Below are positions 1 to 9,978 of a stretch of DNA of 64,000 nucleotides, one piece after another. The notes under the pieces were generated by a model. The model had not been told where the DNA came from, ran no database searches, and was given only the letters and a program-made list of their open reading frames with translations. The stretch's first letter is position 1, and the number at the start of each line of letters is the position of its first letter. The position numbers and the translations under genes are program-made. Source of the stretch: Bacteroidia bacterium (GTDB lineage: Bacteria > Bacteroidota > Bacteroidia > B-17B0 > Aurantibacillaceae); contig JAGNIU010000016.1 of the NCBI GenBank assembly GCA_018000995.1, forward strand, positions 1 to 64,000. Reading direction: 5' to 3'.

Positions 1-372
1 GCTCAGGAAATAGAAACGATAAAAATCAAAAAAGAAGATCCATTCTTTAAAGCTGATTTTGACGAAACGGAATACAAAGTTTTTGCGTTAGACAAATACG
101 GCAATCCCTATATGGATGTGGTGAAAAGTTTCAAAATTACTTTTCAGGATAGTAAGGGACATTTTGAGTCGGCAGTTGTTGGAAATACTTTTCCTAAAAA
201 AACTATTAATTATTTAACCAAAGGCAGAACTAAAGCAACCAATGTTTGTTTGAAAGAAATTGTTGCTGAAGATAAAGAAGGCCACGTTCAAAAATTACCT
301 GATAAATGTGGTGTTTTAATTTATCCTGATTGCAAGAATTGTGATCCGAATAAAAAAAAGAAAACTAATTAG
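1..372 (+). CDS. C-terminal part of a secreted protein, possibly GldM-C-like
   Basis: The reading frame is open from the first base of the window, so the gene begins upstream and only 123 residues are visible. The first residues read AQEIETIKIKKEDP. In this phylum an AQ pair followed by an acidic stretch often marks a signal-peptide cleavage site, so the mature protein may begin almost exactly at the window edge. The rest looks like a small beta-rich domain. The segment with GNTFPKK, LKEIVAEDKEG and a KLPDKCG end resembles the closing strands of GldM, the type IX secretion motor protein, but this is a resemblance only. The tail is Lys-rich, with Cys residues near the end (PDCKNCDP). It converges with the next gene, with two bases between stop codons. 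A short secreted protein of unknown function is equally possible. Confidence 0.7.
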   Translation, partial: AQEIETIKIKKEDPFFKADFDETEYKVFALDKYGNPYMDVVKSFKITFQDSKGHFESAVVGNTFPKKTINYLTKGRTKATNVCLKEIVAEDKEGHVQKLPDKCGVLIYPDCKNCDPNKKKKTN

Positions 373-374
373 TT

Positions 375-782
375 TTACAACTGCGTCTTTAACCACTCAG
401 TAGCCTTGCCTAAATCATCGAAAAACTTAGTGTTTACTAAAGGTTTATGGAAATTGATATAAAAATTTGCGAGAATTTTTTGTGCCAAAGAATTAATAAC
501 AAAAGCATCAGCAAGGGTAAACCTTACACCAACCGGTGAAGCTGAATGATTTCTTGCCTCTGAAGTTGCTGAAGTGTTTTTACCCGCAATATTTAATACC
601 AAGACTTTCTTTCCTTGGGTTAATTCGCCGATTGAATTTTGTATTTCTTCCGCTTCTTTAACATCAATCTCCAAATCATCACCATAATTAATTTGAACAA
701 TTCCATCGCTCCTTAAGTTCACGGTTGAATAACCAAGGTCGATTGACTTAACAAATATTTTACTCTCAGCTATGATTTCCAA
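375..782 (-). CDS. SpoIIAA/STAS-like protein, second of a tandem pair
   Basis: A 135-residue cytoplasmic protein with no signal peptide. It has the layout of the small STAS/SEC14-like family: an N-terminal beta sheet, a strand VLVLNIAG in the middle, a long helix, and the closing pattern NFYINFHKPLVNTKFF then KATEWLK. The same ending appears in the upstream neighbour and in the gene at 30657. The usual SpoIIAA phosphorylation serines are not recognisable (GKNTSATSEA lies in that region), so classic anti-sigma partner switching cannot be assumed. The start is TTG at 782, three bases after the neighbour's stop, with no in-frame ATG nearby, which suggests translational coupling. The function is unknown; a regulatory or scaffold role is inferred only from the fold. 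Confidence 0.8.
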   Translation of the reverse strand: MEIIAESKIFVKSIDLGYSTVNLRSDGIVQINYGDDLEIDVKEAEEIQNSIGELTQGKKVLVLNIAGKNTSATSEARNHSASPVGVRFTLADAFVINSLAQKILANFYINFHKPLVNTKFFDDLGKATEWLKTQL

Positions 783-785
783 TTT

Positions 786-1166
786 TTACTTAATAAATGT
801 TTTAACCCACTCTTTTGCTTTTTCACGGTCGTCGAAAAATTTTGTAGGAATTGGCGGTCGGTTTATTTTGATATAAAGACTTCCCAAAATTTTCAACGAT
901 AAATTATCACTACATAAAGCAACAGCTACCATTCCTTCAGAGAACTCTTTCGAAGCCGCTACTCTTCTTGTTTCATGTCCAATCTGAAAAAAATCCTGAG
1001 CCTCCATCAGGACTGCAAATTTTTTACCGGGTGCATATTCTAAAGATTGTTTACGCGATAACCAGAGATCATCCGGCTCAAACAAAGAATCTTTCTTTAC
1101 TTTAAATTCCAGATAACCATCCTCAAAAACATTCATTACATATACTTCTGTTTCAAAGGTCTTCAT
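786..1166 (-). CDS. SpoIIAA/STAS-like protein, first of a tandem pair
   Basis: A 126-residue soluble protein, paralogous to the next gene downstream. The shared features are a core strand (FAVLMEAQDF), a following helix containing ETRRVAASKEF, a hydrophobic helix (VAVALCSDNLSLKILGSLYI) and the family ending PPIPTKFFDDREKAKEWVK. The start is ATG at 1166. The pair is separated by three bases and is almost certainly one transcript. No transmembrane segment, metal motif or catalytic motif is visible. Two diverged copies side by side suggest they either form a heterodimer or have divided a role, but neither is shown by the sequence. Confidence 0.8.
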   Translation of the reverse strand: MKTFETEVYVMNVFEDGYLEFKVKKDSLFEPDDLWLSRKQSLEYAPGKKFAVLMEAQDFFQIGHETRRVAASKEFSEGMVAVALCSDNLSLKILGSLYIKINRPPIPTKFFDDREKAKEWVKTFIK

Positions 1167-1326
1167 TTCGATAAGTAGCTAATTTTAAATGATGAACAGT
1201 TATTTCTGAATGATAAATATAATAACTAAATCATATTAGACAAACTAAAATAGCAAGAAATAAGAATGAAAAGGAAAGGCTGTAAATAGTTAAATAACTG
1301 ATTTACATGTATTTATATAAATTTTC

Positions 1327-3972
1327 TTATTGAATGATAAATTTCTTAACTCCAACTTTATCGCCACTGACAATTTTGGCATAATAAGCGCCTGAATTAA
1401 GCTTTAAACTAAGTTCAATTTTTTCGGTGTTTGATTTTTGCGAGTAAACAATTCGCCCCATTACATCAATTACTTCTACTAATTTTTCGTTAACGCCATC
1501 TATAGTTATTGTAAAGTCGCCTGTATTTACAGATGGGTAAAGATTAAACGATAAAGTATTATCCAACACTGCACCCGATAAACCGGTTAATACATTTAAT
1601 GGTGTTTCCCAAATTCCTCTTCCAAAAGTTGAGACGTAAGCTTTGTTTAAAGCCGGATTAAATTCTATATCACTCACAATTACGTTCGGTAAACCAAAAC
1701 TATTATTTACCCAAGTAGTTGCGCTTCCTGATAAAGTATAAACTCCTAAATCTGTTGCCACCATAATATTACTGGTGCCCGGAATTTGCTTTATACAATT
1801 CACCGGAATATTTGGAAGGTTGTAAGAAATGTTTGTCCAATTTACACCTGCGTTCGTTGTACGATAAACTTTATTTCCATTGCTAAATCCGGCCATACAA
1901 ACATAAACTGTATTGGCATTTGTTTCATTTATTTCAATACCTGTATAATATAAACTATCAGGTAAACCTGCAGTGACGTTTGTCCAACTTGTTCCACCAT
2001 TTATTGTTTTAAACATGGCACCCGGTACACCAAATTCATAACGTACTCTTCTTCCTGCATACAATACTAAACTATTTGTATTTGAAACTGCTAATGCAAC
2101 AATCTCACTAGATGTTGAACCCGGCATACTCGCTAAAGTTGTCCATGTACTGCCACCGTTAGTTGAACGCACTACATTTTCATTTCCAATAAATAATCTT
2201 CCGGGATTATTGTAATCAGCTACAACAGGTGTAACCCATTCACAAGCTTCGCCTAAAGGATTTGTATTGGGAGATGTACCACTTACACCATCATTTGTAC
2301 TTCTATCAAAATAACCATACTGACTAGACCCAAAAACATTTGTGTTGGTTACAGGGTCTAACCAATTATCCATTCCATCTCCTCCAAAAATTGTAGTCCA
2401 TGCTCCACTCTTAAAATAAAATGTTGCGTTATCTTGTGCACCTGCAACTAATCTTCCCGCTGCATTTTTTGAACTTGACAATCTATAGAAAGATGTGACC
2501 TGCATTCCGCTATTTAATTTTGTCCAAACCGTTGGCCAGTTACTTGTACTCCATGTACTAATAACCATATTAGATGTTTTATACAAACCGCCATCATTAC
2601 TGCAAAAAAATTGATTACCTGCTGTTTGATAATCTAATGCATGAATATCGCCATGCGTTGTTGCGCCGTATCCTGTCGTCCAATGCGAAATAGGATCAAA
2701 TGTTGCAGCACCATCTGTTGATCCCCAAATATTTATTCCTCCAATGTAAACTGTATTTCTATTGGTAGGATGTACTAATAATCCCATATCGTAATTTCCT
2801 TGTCCACCCGAATTACCGCCTTGTCCCCCTTCTAAAACATTATCTACCGGCGCAATGAAAGTCCAGTTTAAGCCAGCATTTGTACTTTTATAAAAGCCGT
2901 GTAAACCTCCTTGCAAATCAACGCAAGCTGCATAAATATAATTATTGTCGGAAGGTGCTATTGCTAATTTCACACGTTGAATAGTTCCTGTTAAAGGCAT
3001 TCCTGTATTTAACATAGTCCACGTATTTCCAAAGTTGGTTGATTTATAAACGCCTGCATTTCCCTGATTAGAATTCATGACCCAACCTGTTGATGCGTAA
3101 AGTGTATTGGGATTTACAGGATCTCTGTGCAAATCCCAAAACAAAGAATCCATAACCTTATTCCAAGTTGTTCCTGCGTTTGTTGATTTATACATTCCGC
3201 TTGCTCCGGCTGCACATAACTCATTACTATTTGCAGGATTCACTAAAACTTTTCTGATTAATGAAGCATCGCCATTAGTTAACTGAAAAGTTAAACCTGT
3301 TGCTGCCCAAGTTGTACCGCCATCAGTTGATTTATAAACTCCCAAACCATAATGTGTATGACGTTTACGTCCGTTTAAAAATAAACTCACGCCAAGATAT
3401 TCAAAATCACAAACTGAGATATAAATGGTATTTGGATTAGAAGGATCAATTGATATATCGCTTACTCTTGTTATTGGTAAATTATCTGTAAGAGGTGTCC
3501 AGCTTGCGCCGTTATTAATAGTTTTCCAAACACCACCTTGCGCAACACCTGCATAATAAATACTGGCATTAGTTGGATGAAACGCCACACAGTTGATTCT
3601 ACCAATACCGTTTTCCATATAACCGGTTAAATTAGTTGGCAAAACATTAGGACCGGTTGGCGCCCAGGTAGAAGCTAAACTTTGATTTTGTTGTTCTTGT
3701 TTAAAATTCGACATCTCAATAGCCGCATCAACATACTCCTGAAAACCCGCCGGCTCTCCTTGTGTATTGGTATGCATTTGCATATCGTGTTCCCAATGCT
3801 TAAAGCTTTTCCAGCCGGATACTTTTCTCAAATCATTTTGTTTCTGATAGGTATCAAACTGTAATTGAATTTCTTTAAACGTTAAAGCACGGCCTGTTGT
3901 GTTCTTAATAAATTTTTGTGCACTTAGTGACGCAGAAACTAATAACAATACTATTACAAATTTTGATTTCAT
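1327..3972 (-). CDS. T9SS-exported BNR/sortilin-like repeat protein
   Basis: An 881-residue exported protein. I place the start at 3972, because MKSKFVIVLLLVSASLSAQ is a textbook signal peptide; an in-frame ATG 16 codons earlier would put a charged stretch in front of it. The body is built of repeated motifs of the form V-Y-K-S-T-(D/N)-x-G-x-T-W (for example YKSTDGGTTW, FKTINGGTSW), which are Asp-box/BNR blades of sortilin- and sialidase-type propellers. At least ten such motifs are scattered from about residue 150 to 780. The last 80 residues form a type A type IX secretion sorting domain (FNLYPSVNTGDFTITI, VMGRIVYSQ, GAYYAKIVSG). The product is therefore expected on the cell surface or in the medium. 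No glycosidase or peptidase active site is visible, so binding or adhesion is as likely as hydrolysis. It lies 65 bases downstream of the TPR gene on the same strand. Confidence 0.88.
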   Translation of the reverse strand: MKSKFVIVLLLVSASLSAQKFIKNTTGRALTFKEIQLQFDTYQKQNDLRKVSGWKSFKHWEHDMQMHTNTQGEPAGFQEYVDAAIEMSNFKQEQQNQSLASTWAPTGPNVLPTNLTGYMENGIGRINCVAFHPTNASIYYAGVAQGGVWKTINNGASWTPLTDNLPITRVSDISIDPSNPNTIYISVCDFEYLGVSLFLNGRKRHTHYGLGVYKSTDGGTTWAATGLTFQLTNGDASLIRKVLVNPANSNELCAAGASGMYKSTNAGTTWNKVMDSLFWDLHRDPVNPNTLYASTGWVMNSNQGNAGVYKSTNFGNTWTMLNTGMPLTGTIQRVKLAIAPSDNNYIYAACVDLQGGLHGFYKSTNAGLNWTFIAPVDNVLEGGQGGNSGGQGNYDMGLLVHPTNRNTVYIGGINIWGSTDGAATFDPISHWTTGYGATTHGDIHALDYQTAGNQFFCSNDGGLYKTSNMVISTWSTSNWPTVWTKLNSGMQVTSFYRLSSSKNAAGRLVAGAQDNATFYFKSGAWTTIFGGDGMDNWLDPVTNTNVFGSSQYGYFDRSTNDGVSGTSPNTNPLGEACEWVTPVVADYNNPGRLFIGNENVVRSTNGGSTWTTLASMPGSTSSEIVALAVSNTNSLVLYAGRRVRYEFGVPGAMFKTINGGTSWTNVTAGLPDSLYYTGIEINETNANTVYVCMAGFSNGNKVYRTTNAGVNWTNISYNLPNIPVNCIKQIPGTSNIMVATDLGVYTLSGSATTWVNNSFGLPNVIVSDIEFNPALNKAYVSTFGRGIWETPLNVLTGLSGAVLDNTLSFNLYPSVNTGDFTITIDGVNEKLVEVIDVMGRIVYSQKSNTEKIELSLKLNSGAYYAKIVSGDKVGVKKFIIQ

Positions 3973-4037
3973 GAATTTGAATTTATACTCTAAACTAGTA
4001 ATTTTTATTGGGAAAAGCAAAGAGAGCCTCGGAGGGG

Positions 4038-5615
4038 TTATTTTCTTAAATCGTCCAGTTTTTTGGCAATGTATTTAGTTGTAGGCATTAAACTTTGTTG
4101 GATTCTCTTGGCATAACGTATGCTGTCAATTATTTCCTTTTGTTTATTTTCCACTAATGCCTTTTGTTCGGTAATGATTCTATTTTTCTTTTGATTAATT
4201 CGGAGACTTCTGAAAACAAAAAGCACCAAAACCAAAACAAGAAACAAAACAACGCTTACTGAAGTGGTTATTATTTTTTGTTTTCTTTTTTCATCCTCTG
4301 CTATCAAATCCTTTTTATCTTGCTCGACCTTCAGTTCCGCTTCGCGTTTTTCAAATTCCATCCTTGCTAATTGCCGCGCGGCAAGACTTTTTGAATCACT
4401 GCTAAGAATGCTATCATTAAACATTTTAAATTCGATATGATATGTATAAGCCTTTTCGAAATCTTTTAACTTAGCATAAATTTTCGCTAATGTGCCTGCT
4501 GTAGATCGGATATGTTTTATATTTCCCAATTGCTGTGCTATAGCATAACCCCGCTCAGCCCACTTTAATGCTTCCTTAAATTTATGCATGTAGAGATACA
4601 ACTCAGCTATATTCCTTGAAGAATAACACATACCTTCAATTTCATTGACCTTTTCACGAATAATATATGCCTTAGTTAATAATTCCAATCCAAGTTCGAT
4701 TTGGCCCATTTCAGAAAATGTACTACCTAAATTATTATAGCCTTTCGATATTCCCTCTTCGTAATCCAATTCAGTATATAATTTCAGTGAGAGGCTATCA
4801 TAATGTAAACTTTTAGCGCGGTCGAGTGGTTTTACTGCAACCGCCATGTCGGAAAGGCTTTTCGCCATCATGAATTTGTTATTTTGCTTCTCATAAATTT
4901 TATAAATCCTCATATAAAAATCCATAGCCGTTTCGAAATCATTTTGTCCGAAATACAATGATCCAAGATTATTGTAAACAACAATTTCGCCTGAAACATT
5001 CTTTGTTGCAATGTGCATTTTTAAGGCTTCATTAAAATGGTCGAGCGCTAATTTTAAATTTCCCTGATTCAGGTATATATTACCAATATTATTAAGCACT
5101 ACAGCTGCATTGCTCTTATCGCCCACTTCTTTGAATAAATTAAATGCACGTTCATATTTAATAACAGCATCAGCAACATGACCGATAATCACTTCCGCTG
5201 CACCAATATTTGTAATGCATGTTGCTTCTCCTGACTTATCGTTTAATTCGATGAAAATCTCTTTGCTCTTTTCATAATTGAGTATTGCATTCTTAAAATC
5301 ATTACTTTCTTTTAGATAATAGCCAACGTTATTAAGCGCCTTTGCTTTGTACATTAACAAAATTTCTTTCTCAGCTTTAACTGAAGTCAATCCAAGATTT
5401 TTTTCTGTAAGATCCAGGCCTTTCTGATTATAAACAGGCCATTCTCTGATATCCTGAATCCATTCTCCCAATAATAAATAATTTCGAATCCTGGCGGTAT
5501 CGGAGGTCAATTTTGGAATTAAATTTTTAACTGAATCGATTTGACGCTGCTCTTGCGAAAAAAGAGAACCGCTGCATACACAAAAACTAAATATGACAAT
5601 AAACAGATATTTCAT
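4038..5615 (-). CDS. Periplasmic TPR protein with membrane span and orphan SpoIIE-type linker helix
   Basis: A 525-residue protein. The start at 5615 gives the signal peptide MKYLFIVIFSFCVCSGSLFSQ. An earlier in-frame ATG lies inside the aconitase terminator hairpin and is rejected. About eight tetratricopeptide repeats follow (residues 60-400, for example NNIGNIYLNQGNLKLALDHF), then a Lys/Glu-rich coiled coil, one membrane span near residues 448-468 and a cytoplasmic helix ending KQKEIIDSIRYAKRIQQSL. That helix matches the linker in front of the SpoIIE phosphatase domain in the protein at 32363-35953 (KQKEIVDSINYAKRIQGAM), yet here the protein stops about 15 residues later. The downstream bases hold no remnant of a phosphatase. 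It is probably a sensor or scaffold that docks on such phosphatases; the partner is not known. Confidence 0.85.
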   Translation of the reverse strand: MKYLFIVIFSFCVCSGSLFSQEQRQIDSVKNLIPKLTSDTARIRNYLLLGEWIQDIREWPVYNQKGLDLTEKNLGLTSVKAEKEILLMYKAKALNNVGYYLKESNDFKNAILNYEKSKEIFIELNDKSGEATCITNIGAAEVIIGHVADAVIKYERAFNLFKEVGDKSNAAVVLNNIGNIYLNQGNLKLALDHFNEALKMHIATKNVSGEIVVYNNLGSLYFGQNDFETAMDFYMRIYKIYEKQNNKFMMAKSLSDMAVAVKPLDRAKSLHYDSLSLKLYTELDYEEGISKGYNNLGSTFSEMGQIELGLELLTKAYIIREKVNEIEGMCYSSRNIAELYLYMHKFKEALKWAERGYAIAQQLGNIKHIRSTAGTLAKIYAKLKDFEKAYTYHIEFKMFNDSILSSDSKSLAARQLARMEFEKREAELKVEQDKKDLIAEDEKRKQKIITTSVSVVLFLVLVLVLFVFRSLRINQKKNRIITEQKALVENKQKEIIDSIRYAKRIQQSLMPTTKYIAKKLDDLRK

Positions 5616-5618
5616 TTC

Positions 5619-5660
5619 AAAAAAAATCCCGCCAATCATTTTTAGTTTGAGAGGCGGGAT
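5619..5660 (-). terminator. Intrinsic terminator of the aconitase gene
   Basis: On the minus strand, 16 bases after the aconitase stop, ATCCCGCC (5660-5653) pairs perfectly with GGCGGGAT (5633-5626) across a 19-base loop, followed by a run of eight or more T. It ends just before the start codon of the TPR gene, so that gene is probably expressed separately. Confidence 0.85.
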
Positions 5661-5676
5661 AAGAATTTAAATTTAA

Positions 5677-7944
5677 TTACGCTTTTACACTTGCTCTGAT
5701 AATATTTAAAGCACCACCTGCTTTAAACCACTCAATTTGCTGAGCGTTGTAGCTGTGATTTACTTTAATTTCATCTTTACTTCCGTTATCATGATTTAAT
5801 ACAATCGTTAATTGTTTACCGGGAGCAAATGAAGTTAAACCAATAATATCAATTACATCGTTCTCCTGAATTTTATCGTAGTCTGCTTTATTTGCAAAGG
5901 TTAAACCTAACATACCTTGTTTCTTCAAGTTGGTTTCGTGAATACGCGCAAATGATTTCACTAATACTGCACGAACTCCTAAATGACGAGGTTCCATAGC
6001 TGCGTGTTCACGTGATGAACCTTCACCGTAATTCTCATCACCTACAACAATACTTCCAATACCTTGTGCTTTGTATGCACGTTGTACAACAGGAACACCT
6101 TCGTAAGCACCGGTTAATTGGTTTTTTACTGAATCGGTTTTTTCGTTGTATGCATTTACTGCACCAATCAACATGTTGTTTGAAATATTATCTAAATGTC
6201 CACGGAATTTTAACCATGGACCTGCCATAGAGATATGATCCGTTGTACATTTTCCTTTTGCTTTGATTAATAATTTCAATCCTTTTAAATCAACACCTTC
6301 CCATGCTGTAAATGGATCTAATAATTGTAAACGCTTAGATGCTTTATCCACTAACACCTGAACTTTACTTCCATCAGCAGCCGGTGCTTGGTAACCCGCA
6401 TCTTCAACAGCAAAACCTTTTTTAGGTAATTCGTCGCCGAAAGGAGGATCTAATTTTACTTTCTCACCTTTTTCGTTGGTTAAGAAATCTGTTAACGGAT
6501 TAAAACTTAAATCACCTGCAATTGCTAAAGCAGCCACCATTTCAGGTGATGCAACGAATGCATAAGTATTTGGATTTCCATCCGCACGCTTCGCGAAGTT
6601 ACGATTGAAAGAGTGAACGATTGTGTTCTTTTCTTTTTTCTCTGCACCAACGCGGTCCCACATTCCAATACAAGGACCACAAGCATTAGTAAATACAACA
6701 GCACCTACTTCATCAAATATTTTTAAGAAACCATCGCGCTCGATGGTGTAACGGATTTGCTCTGAACCCGGATTAATCATGAATCCTGCTTTTGCTTTTA
6801 ATCCTTTTGCAGAAACTTGTTTTGCTAAAGATACTGCACGTGAAATATCTTCGTAAGAAGAGTTAGTACAAGAACCAATTAAACCTGCTTCGATTTTTAA
6901 AGGCCAGCCATTTTTCACAGCTTCTTCTTTTAATTTTGAAATAGGTGTTGCTAAATCCGGAGTGAATGGTCCGTTAACATGTGGCTCTAAAGTAGAAAGA
7001 TCAATTTCAATTACTTCATCAAAATATTTTGAAGGATCAGCGTAAACTTCTTTATCACCTGTTAAATGTTCTCTGATTTTGTTAGCAGCATCTGCAATAT
7101 CAGCGCGGTTAGTTGCGCGTAAGTAACGCTCCATACTATCATCATAACCAAATGTTGAAGTAGTTGCACCAACTTCAGCACCCATGTTACAAATTGTTCC
7201 TTTTCCTGTACAGCTTAGGTTAATTGCACCTTCACCAAAATATTCAATAATTTTATCGGTACCACCTTTTACAGTTAAAATACCTGCTACTTTTAAAATA
7301 ACATCTTTTGCACTTGCCCAACCATTTAATTTACCGGTTAATTTAACACCAATTAATTTTGGCCATTTTAATTCCCAAGGTAAACCTGCCATTACATCAC
7401 AAGCATCAGCTCCACCAACACCAATTGCAATCATACCTAAACCACCTGCATTTACAGTGTGAGAATCAGTACCAATCATCATTCCACCCGGGAAAGCATA
7501 ATTTTCTAAAACTACCTGGTGAATAATACCTGCACCCGGTTTCCAAAATCCAATTCCGTATTTATTCGATACTGAACCTAAAAAATCAAATACTTCTTTA
7601 CTTTCAGTTGTCGCAACTTGTAAATCGTTTTTTGCACCAACTTTAGCAGTAATTAAGTGATCGCAATGTACAGTTGAAGGCACAGCCACTTTAGGGCGAC
7701 CAGCTTGCATAAACTGTAATAATGCCATTTGAGCAGTTGCGTCTTGCATCGCTACTCTATCCGGACCGAAATCAACGTATGAGTTACCGCGTTCAAAATT
7801 TTCTGATTTTTGATCAGCATGTAAATGCGAATACAAAATTTTCTCAGCTAAAGTTAAAGGGCGGCCTAATTGTTTACGGGCTGCTTCAATACGTGAAGGC
7901 ATGTTTTCGTAAACCTTCTTAATCATGTCAATGTCGAATGCCAT
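5677..7944 (-). CDS. acn: Aconitate hydratase (aconitase), mitochondrial type
   Basis: A 755-residue cytosolic enzyme that interconverts citrate and isocitrate through cis-aconitate in the TCA cycle. The length and N-terminus ([14 protein letters not shown]) match the mitochondrial-type aconitase found in Bacteroidota, not AcnA or AcnB of Escherichia coli. The cluster ligands are the Cys in [14 protein letters not shown] and the two Cys in [11 protein letters not shown]. Substrate motifs include [20 protein letters not shown] near residue 160 and the C-terminal swivel-domain loop [12 protein letters not shown] with its catalytic Ser. The gene stands alone and ends at a strong intrinsic terminator. 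No truncation or missing residue was seen. Confidence 0.97.
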   Translation of the reverse strand: MAFDIDMIKKVYENMPSRIEAARKQLGRPLTLAEKILYSHLHADQKSENFERGNSYVDFGPDRVAMQDATAQMALLQFMQAGRPKVAVPSTVHCDHLITAKVGAKNDLQVATTESKEVFDFLGSVSNKYGIGFWKPGAGIIHQVVLENYAFPGGMMIGTDSHTVNAGGLGMIAIGVGGADACDVMAGLPWELKWPKLIGVKLTGKLNGWASAKDVILKVAGILTVKGGTDKIIEYFGEGAINLSCTGKGTICNMGAEVGATTSTFGYDDSMERYLRATNRADIADAANKIREHLTGDKEVYADPSKYFDEVIEIDLSTLEPHVNGPFTPDLATPISKLKEEAVKNGWPLKIEAGLIGSCTNSSYEDISRAVSLAKQVSAKGLKAKAGFMINPGSEQIRYTIERDGFLKIFDEVGAVVFTNACGPCIGMWDRVGAEKKEKNTIVHSFNRNFAKRADGNPNTYAFVASPEMVAALAIAGDLSFNPLTDFLTNEKGEKVKLDPPFGDELPKKGFAVEDAGYQAPAADGSKVQVLVDKASKRLQLLDPFTAWEGVDLKGLKLLIKAKGKCTTDHISMAGPWLKFRGHLDNISNNMLIGAVNAYNEKTDSVKNQLTGAYEGVPVVQRAYKAQGIGSIVVGDENYGEGSSREHAAMEPRHLGVRAVLVKSFARIHETNLKKQGMLGLTFANKADYDKIQENDVIDIIGLTSFAPGKQLTIVLNHDNGSKDEIKVNHSYNAQQIEWFKAGGALNIIRASVKA

Positions 7945-8081
7945 AGGGATATAGTTTTAGTTTGTAATGATTTTTGGAGGTACGAATTTATGGAAAATGA
8001 GGGAAAAATCCCATAAATAAGCTATAAATTTTGATAAGCGGTTAATAAATATGGCGGGCTAAACCTACCTTTACACCCATA

Positions 8082-9323
8082 ATGGCCCTTCTGCTTAAGG
8101 AAAATACCAGAATTGCGGTTGATGCAATAAAATCGAATAAACTTCGGGCTATCATCACCATGCTTATTATTGCCATTGGTATTATGGCTTTGGTTGGAAT
8201 TCTATCGGCTATCGATGCTATTAAATCCAGTATCAATAGCAACTTCACCGAAATGGGTGCTAATACCTTTACCATCCGCAACAAAGAAATGAACATGAGG
8301 GTTGGACGGCACGGTAAAAAACCTAAAGCTTATCGTCCAATTAACTTCAAAGAGGCCATGCGCTTTAAAGAAGAATTTGATTTCCCTTGTGTAGCTTCTA
8401 TCTCTACCATGGCTTCTTTTAATGCGAGGTTGAAATACTTATCCAAAAAAACCAATCCCAACATTCAGGTGTTTGGTGCTGATGAAAATTATTTAGAGAC
8501 TTCAGGTTACGAATTATTGGAGGGAAGAAACTTTACGCCACCCGAAATTTTAAGTGGCAATAACTTAGTTATTTTAGGAAGTGAGATTGCTTTTTCTTTA
8601 TTTCCAAAAAACGCGAAACCGATAGATAAAATTATTTCTATTGGAGGTGCGAAGTATAAAGTAATTGGCGTTTTAAAAAGTAAAGGCAGTAGTATGGGAT
8701 TTGGTGGCGATAAAATTTGCATCATTCCAATTCTTAACGCGCGACAATATTTCGGTCGGCCTGATATGAGTTTTACGATTAATGTTATTTCAAAATATCC
8801 TTGGCTAATGGATATTGCGGTTGGTGAAGCCACAGGTTTATTCAGAAAAATAAGAAGAGTAAATGCAAAAGAAGTTGAAGATTTTGATGTAGTAAAATCT
8901 GATAGTTTAGCGACCATGCTAATTGATAATTTACAAAACGTAACACTCGGGGCCACTATCATTGGTATCATTACTTTATTAGGTGCTGCTATTGGCTTAA
9001 TGAATATTATGCTCGTTTCAGTTACAGAGCGCACCCGCGAAATAGGAATACGTAAAGCTTTAGGCGCAACGCAAGAAGCCATTAAATATCAGTTCTTAAT
9101 TGAGTCCGTCGTTATTTGTGTCCTCGGTGGATTAATTGGAATTGTTTTAGGAATTATTATCGGCAATTTAATTGGGATGGGACTCGACACAGGATTTTTT
9201 GTTCCATGGTTTTGGATTATTACGGGTGTAATAATTTGTATTGTTGTAGGATTGCTTAGCGGATTTCTTCCGGCTAAACGGGCTTCTAAACTCGATCCTA
9301 TCGAGAGTTTACGCTTCGAATAA
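8082..9323 (+). CDS. MacB/FtsX-type ABC transporter permease
   Basis: A 413-residue inner-membrane protein. One N-terminal span (about residues 22-44, AIITMLIIAIGIMALVGI) is followed by a periplasmic MacB-core domain of about 230 residues. Three C-terminal spans form the FtsX domain, including the conserved loop ERTREIGIRKALGAT and the closing PAKRASKLDPIESLR. This is the layout of MacB/LolC-type permeases that move lipoproteins, peptides or drugs by a mechanical mechanism and need a separate ATPase. No ATPase or periplasmic adaptor gene is next to it; an adaptor is encoded 30 kb away at 38604-39962, but a link is only a guess. A TACCTTTA element about 15 bases upstream may be the promoter. 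Confidence 0.92.
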   Translation: MALLLKENTRIAVDAIKSNKLRAIITMLIIAIGIMALVGILSAIDAIKSSINSNFTEMGANTFTIRNKEMNMRVGRHGKKPKAYRPINFKEAMRFKEEFDFPCVASISTMASFNARLKYLSKKTNPNIQVFGADENYLETSGYELLEGRNFTPPEILSGNNLVILGSEIAFSLFPKNAKPIDKIISIGGAKYKVIGVLKSKGSSMGFGGDKICIIPILNARQYFGRPDMSFTINVISKYPWLMDIAVGEATGLFRKIRRVNAKEVEDFDVVKSDSLATMLIDNLQNVTLGATIIGIITLLGAAIGLMNIMLVSVTERTREIGIRKALGATQEAIKYQFLIESVVICVLGGLIGIVLGIIIGNLIGMGLDTGFFVPWFWIITGVIICIVVGLLSGFLPAKRASKLDPIESLRFE

Positions 9324-9333
9324 AATAGAATTT

Positions 9334-9978
9334 TTATTCGCCACCAAAAGTAATTTGAAAGCCTAGCGCATAATTAACACCACTTCCTTTTAGACTAACG
9401 GTCTCAGTGTATTTACGGACATTATCGCTGAATTTTAATTTTTTATAGCTAACACCTGCGTATGATAAACTAAAAAACATGCCAAAATTTTTAGAAAAAT
9501 ATAAACGTGGTGTTAAGTGTAAATCGTAAGCTATACCTCCACCTTTAGCCATGCTGGCCTTGTTGTCGTTTGATTTAAATTTAATATTTGAATAACCAAC
9601 ATTACCTCCAAAAACCAAATCAAATCTTTTTGTTCTTACTAAATGTCCATTAACAACTAATACAATATCATTTCCTTTAACTGTAGCAACGGGACCACCG
9701 GTAGTATCAGTTCCTTGTAGATAAGTAGCGGTTTGTCCTTTTATCCCAACGCTCAAAAAATCTAAAACACCATATTCAACACCTAAAGCAAAAGCATAAG
9801 GCACTGCTTTGTCTGTTTGCTTTATACCTTCTGCTCTATCACTTGAATCCTGCGCAACAGTATTATAAATGCCGAGGTTCGCGTTTAAATCTATAACTAT
9901 CGATCCTTTTGAGAAACTCTTTTGAGAAAAACTTGTTAAAGTTAAACTTGCAAATAAAACACTTAGTAATTTTTTCAT
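9334..9978 (-). CDS. Outer-membrane beta-barrel protein
   Basis: A 214-residue protein with a signal peptide (MKKLLSVLFASLTLTSFSQ) and alternating hydrophobic/polar strands throughout, with Gly-rich turns (FALGVEYGVLDFLSVGIKG, YALGFQITFGG at the C-terminus). This is the pattern of small eight- to ten-stranded outer-membrane barrels (OmpW/OMP_b-brl-like). The last residues lie in a strand, as barrel-assembly substrates require. No ligand or enzymatic motif is visible. It converges with the permease gene with ten bases between stops, so it is a separate transcription unit. Whether it is a porin or a structural barrel cannot be told from the sequence. Confidence 0.8.
   Translation of the reverse strand: MKKLLSVLFASLTLTSFSQKSFSKGSIVIDLNANLGIYNTVAQDSSDRAEGIKQTDKAVPYAFALGVEYGVLDFLSVGIKGQTATYLQGTDTTGGPVATVKGNDIVLVVNGHLVRTKRFDLVFGGNVGYSNIKFKSNDNKASMAKGGGIAYDLHLTPRLYFSKNFGMFFSLSYAGVSYKKLKFSDNVRKYTETVSLKGSGVNYALGFQITFGGE

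Noticed and set aside
8507-9082. Long open frame on the minus strand inside the FtsX-type permease gene.
   Set aside because: It is antisense to a clear family member with conserved motifs and has no promoter or family features of its own.
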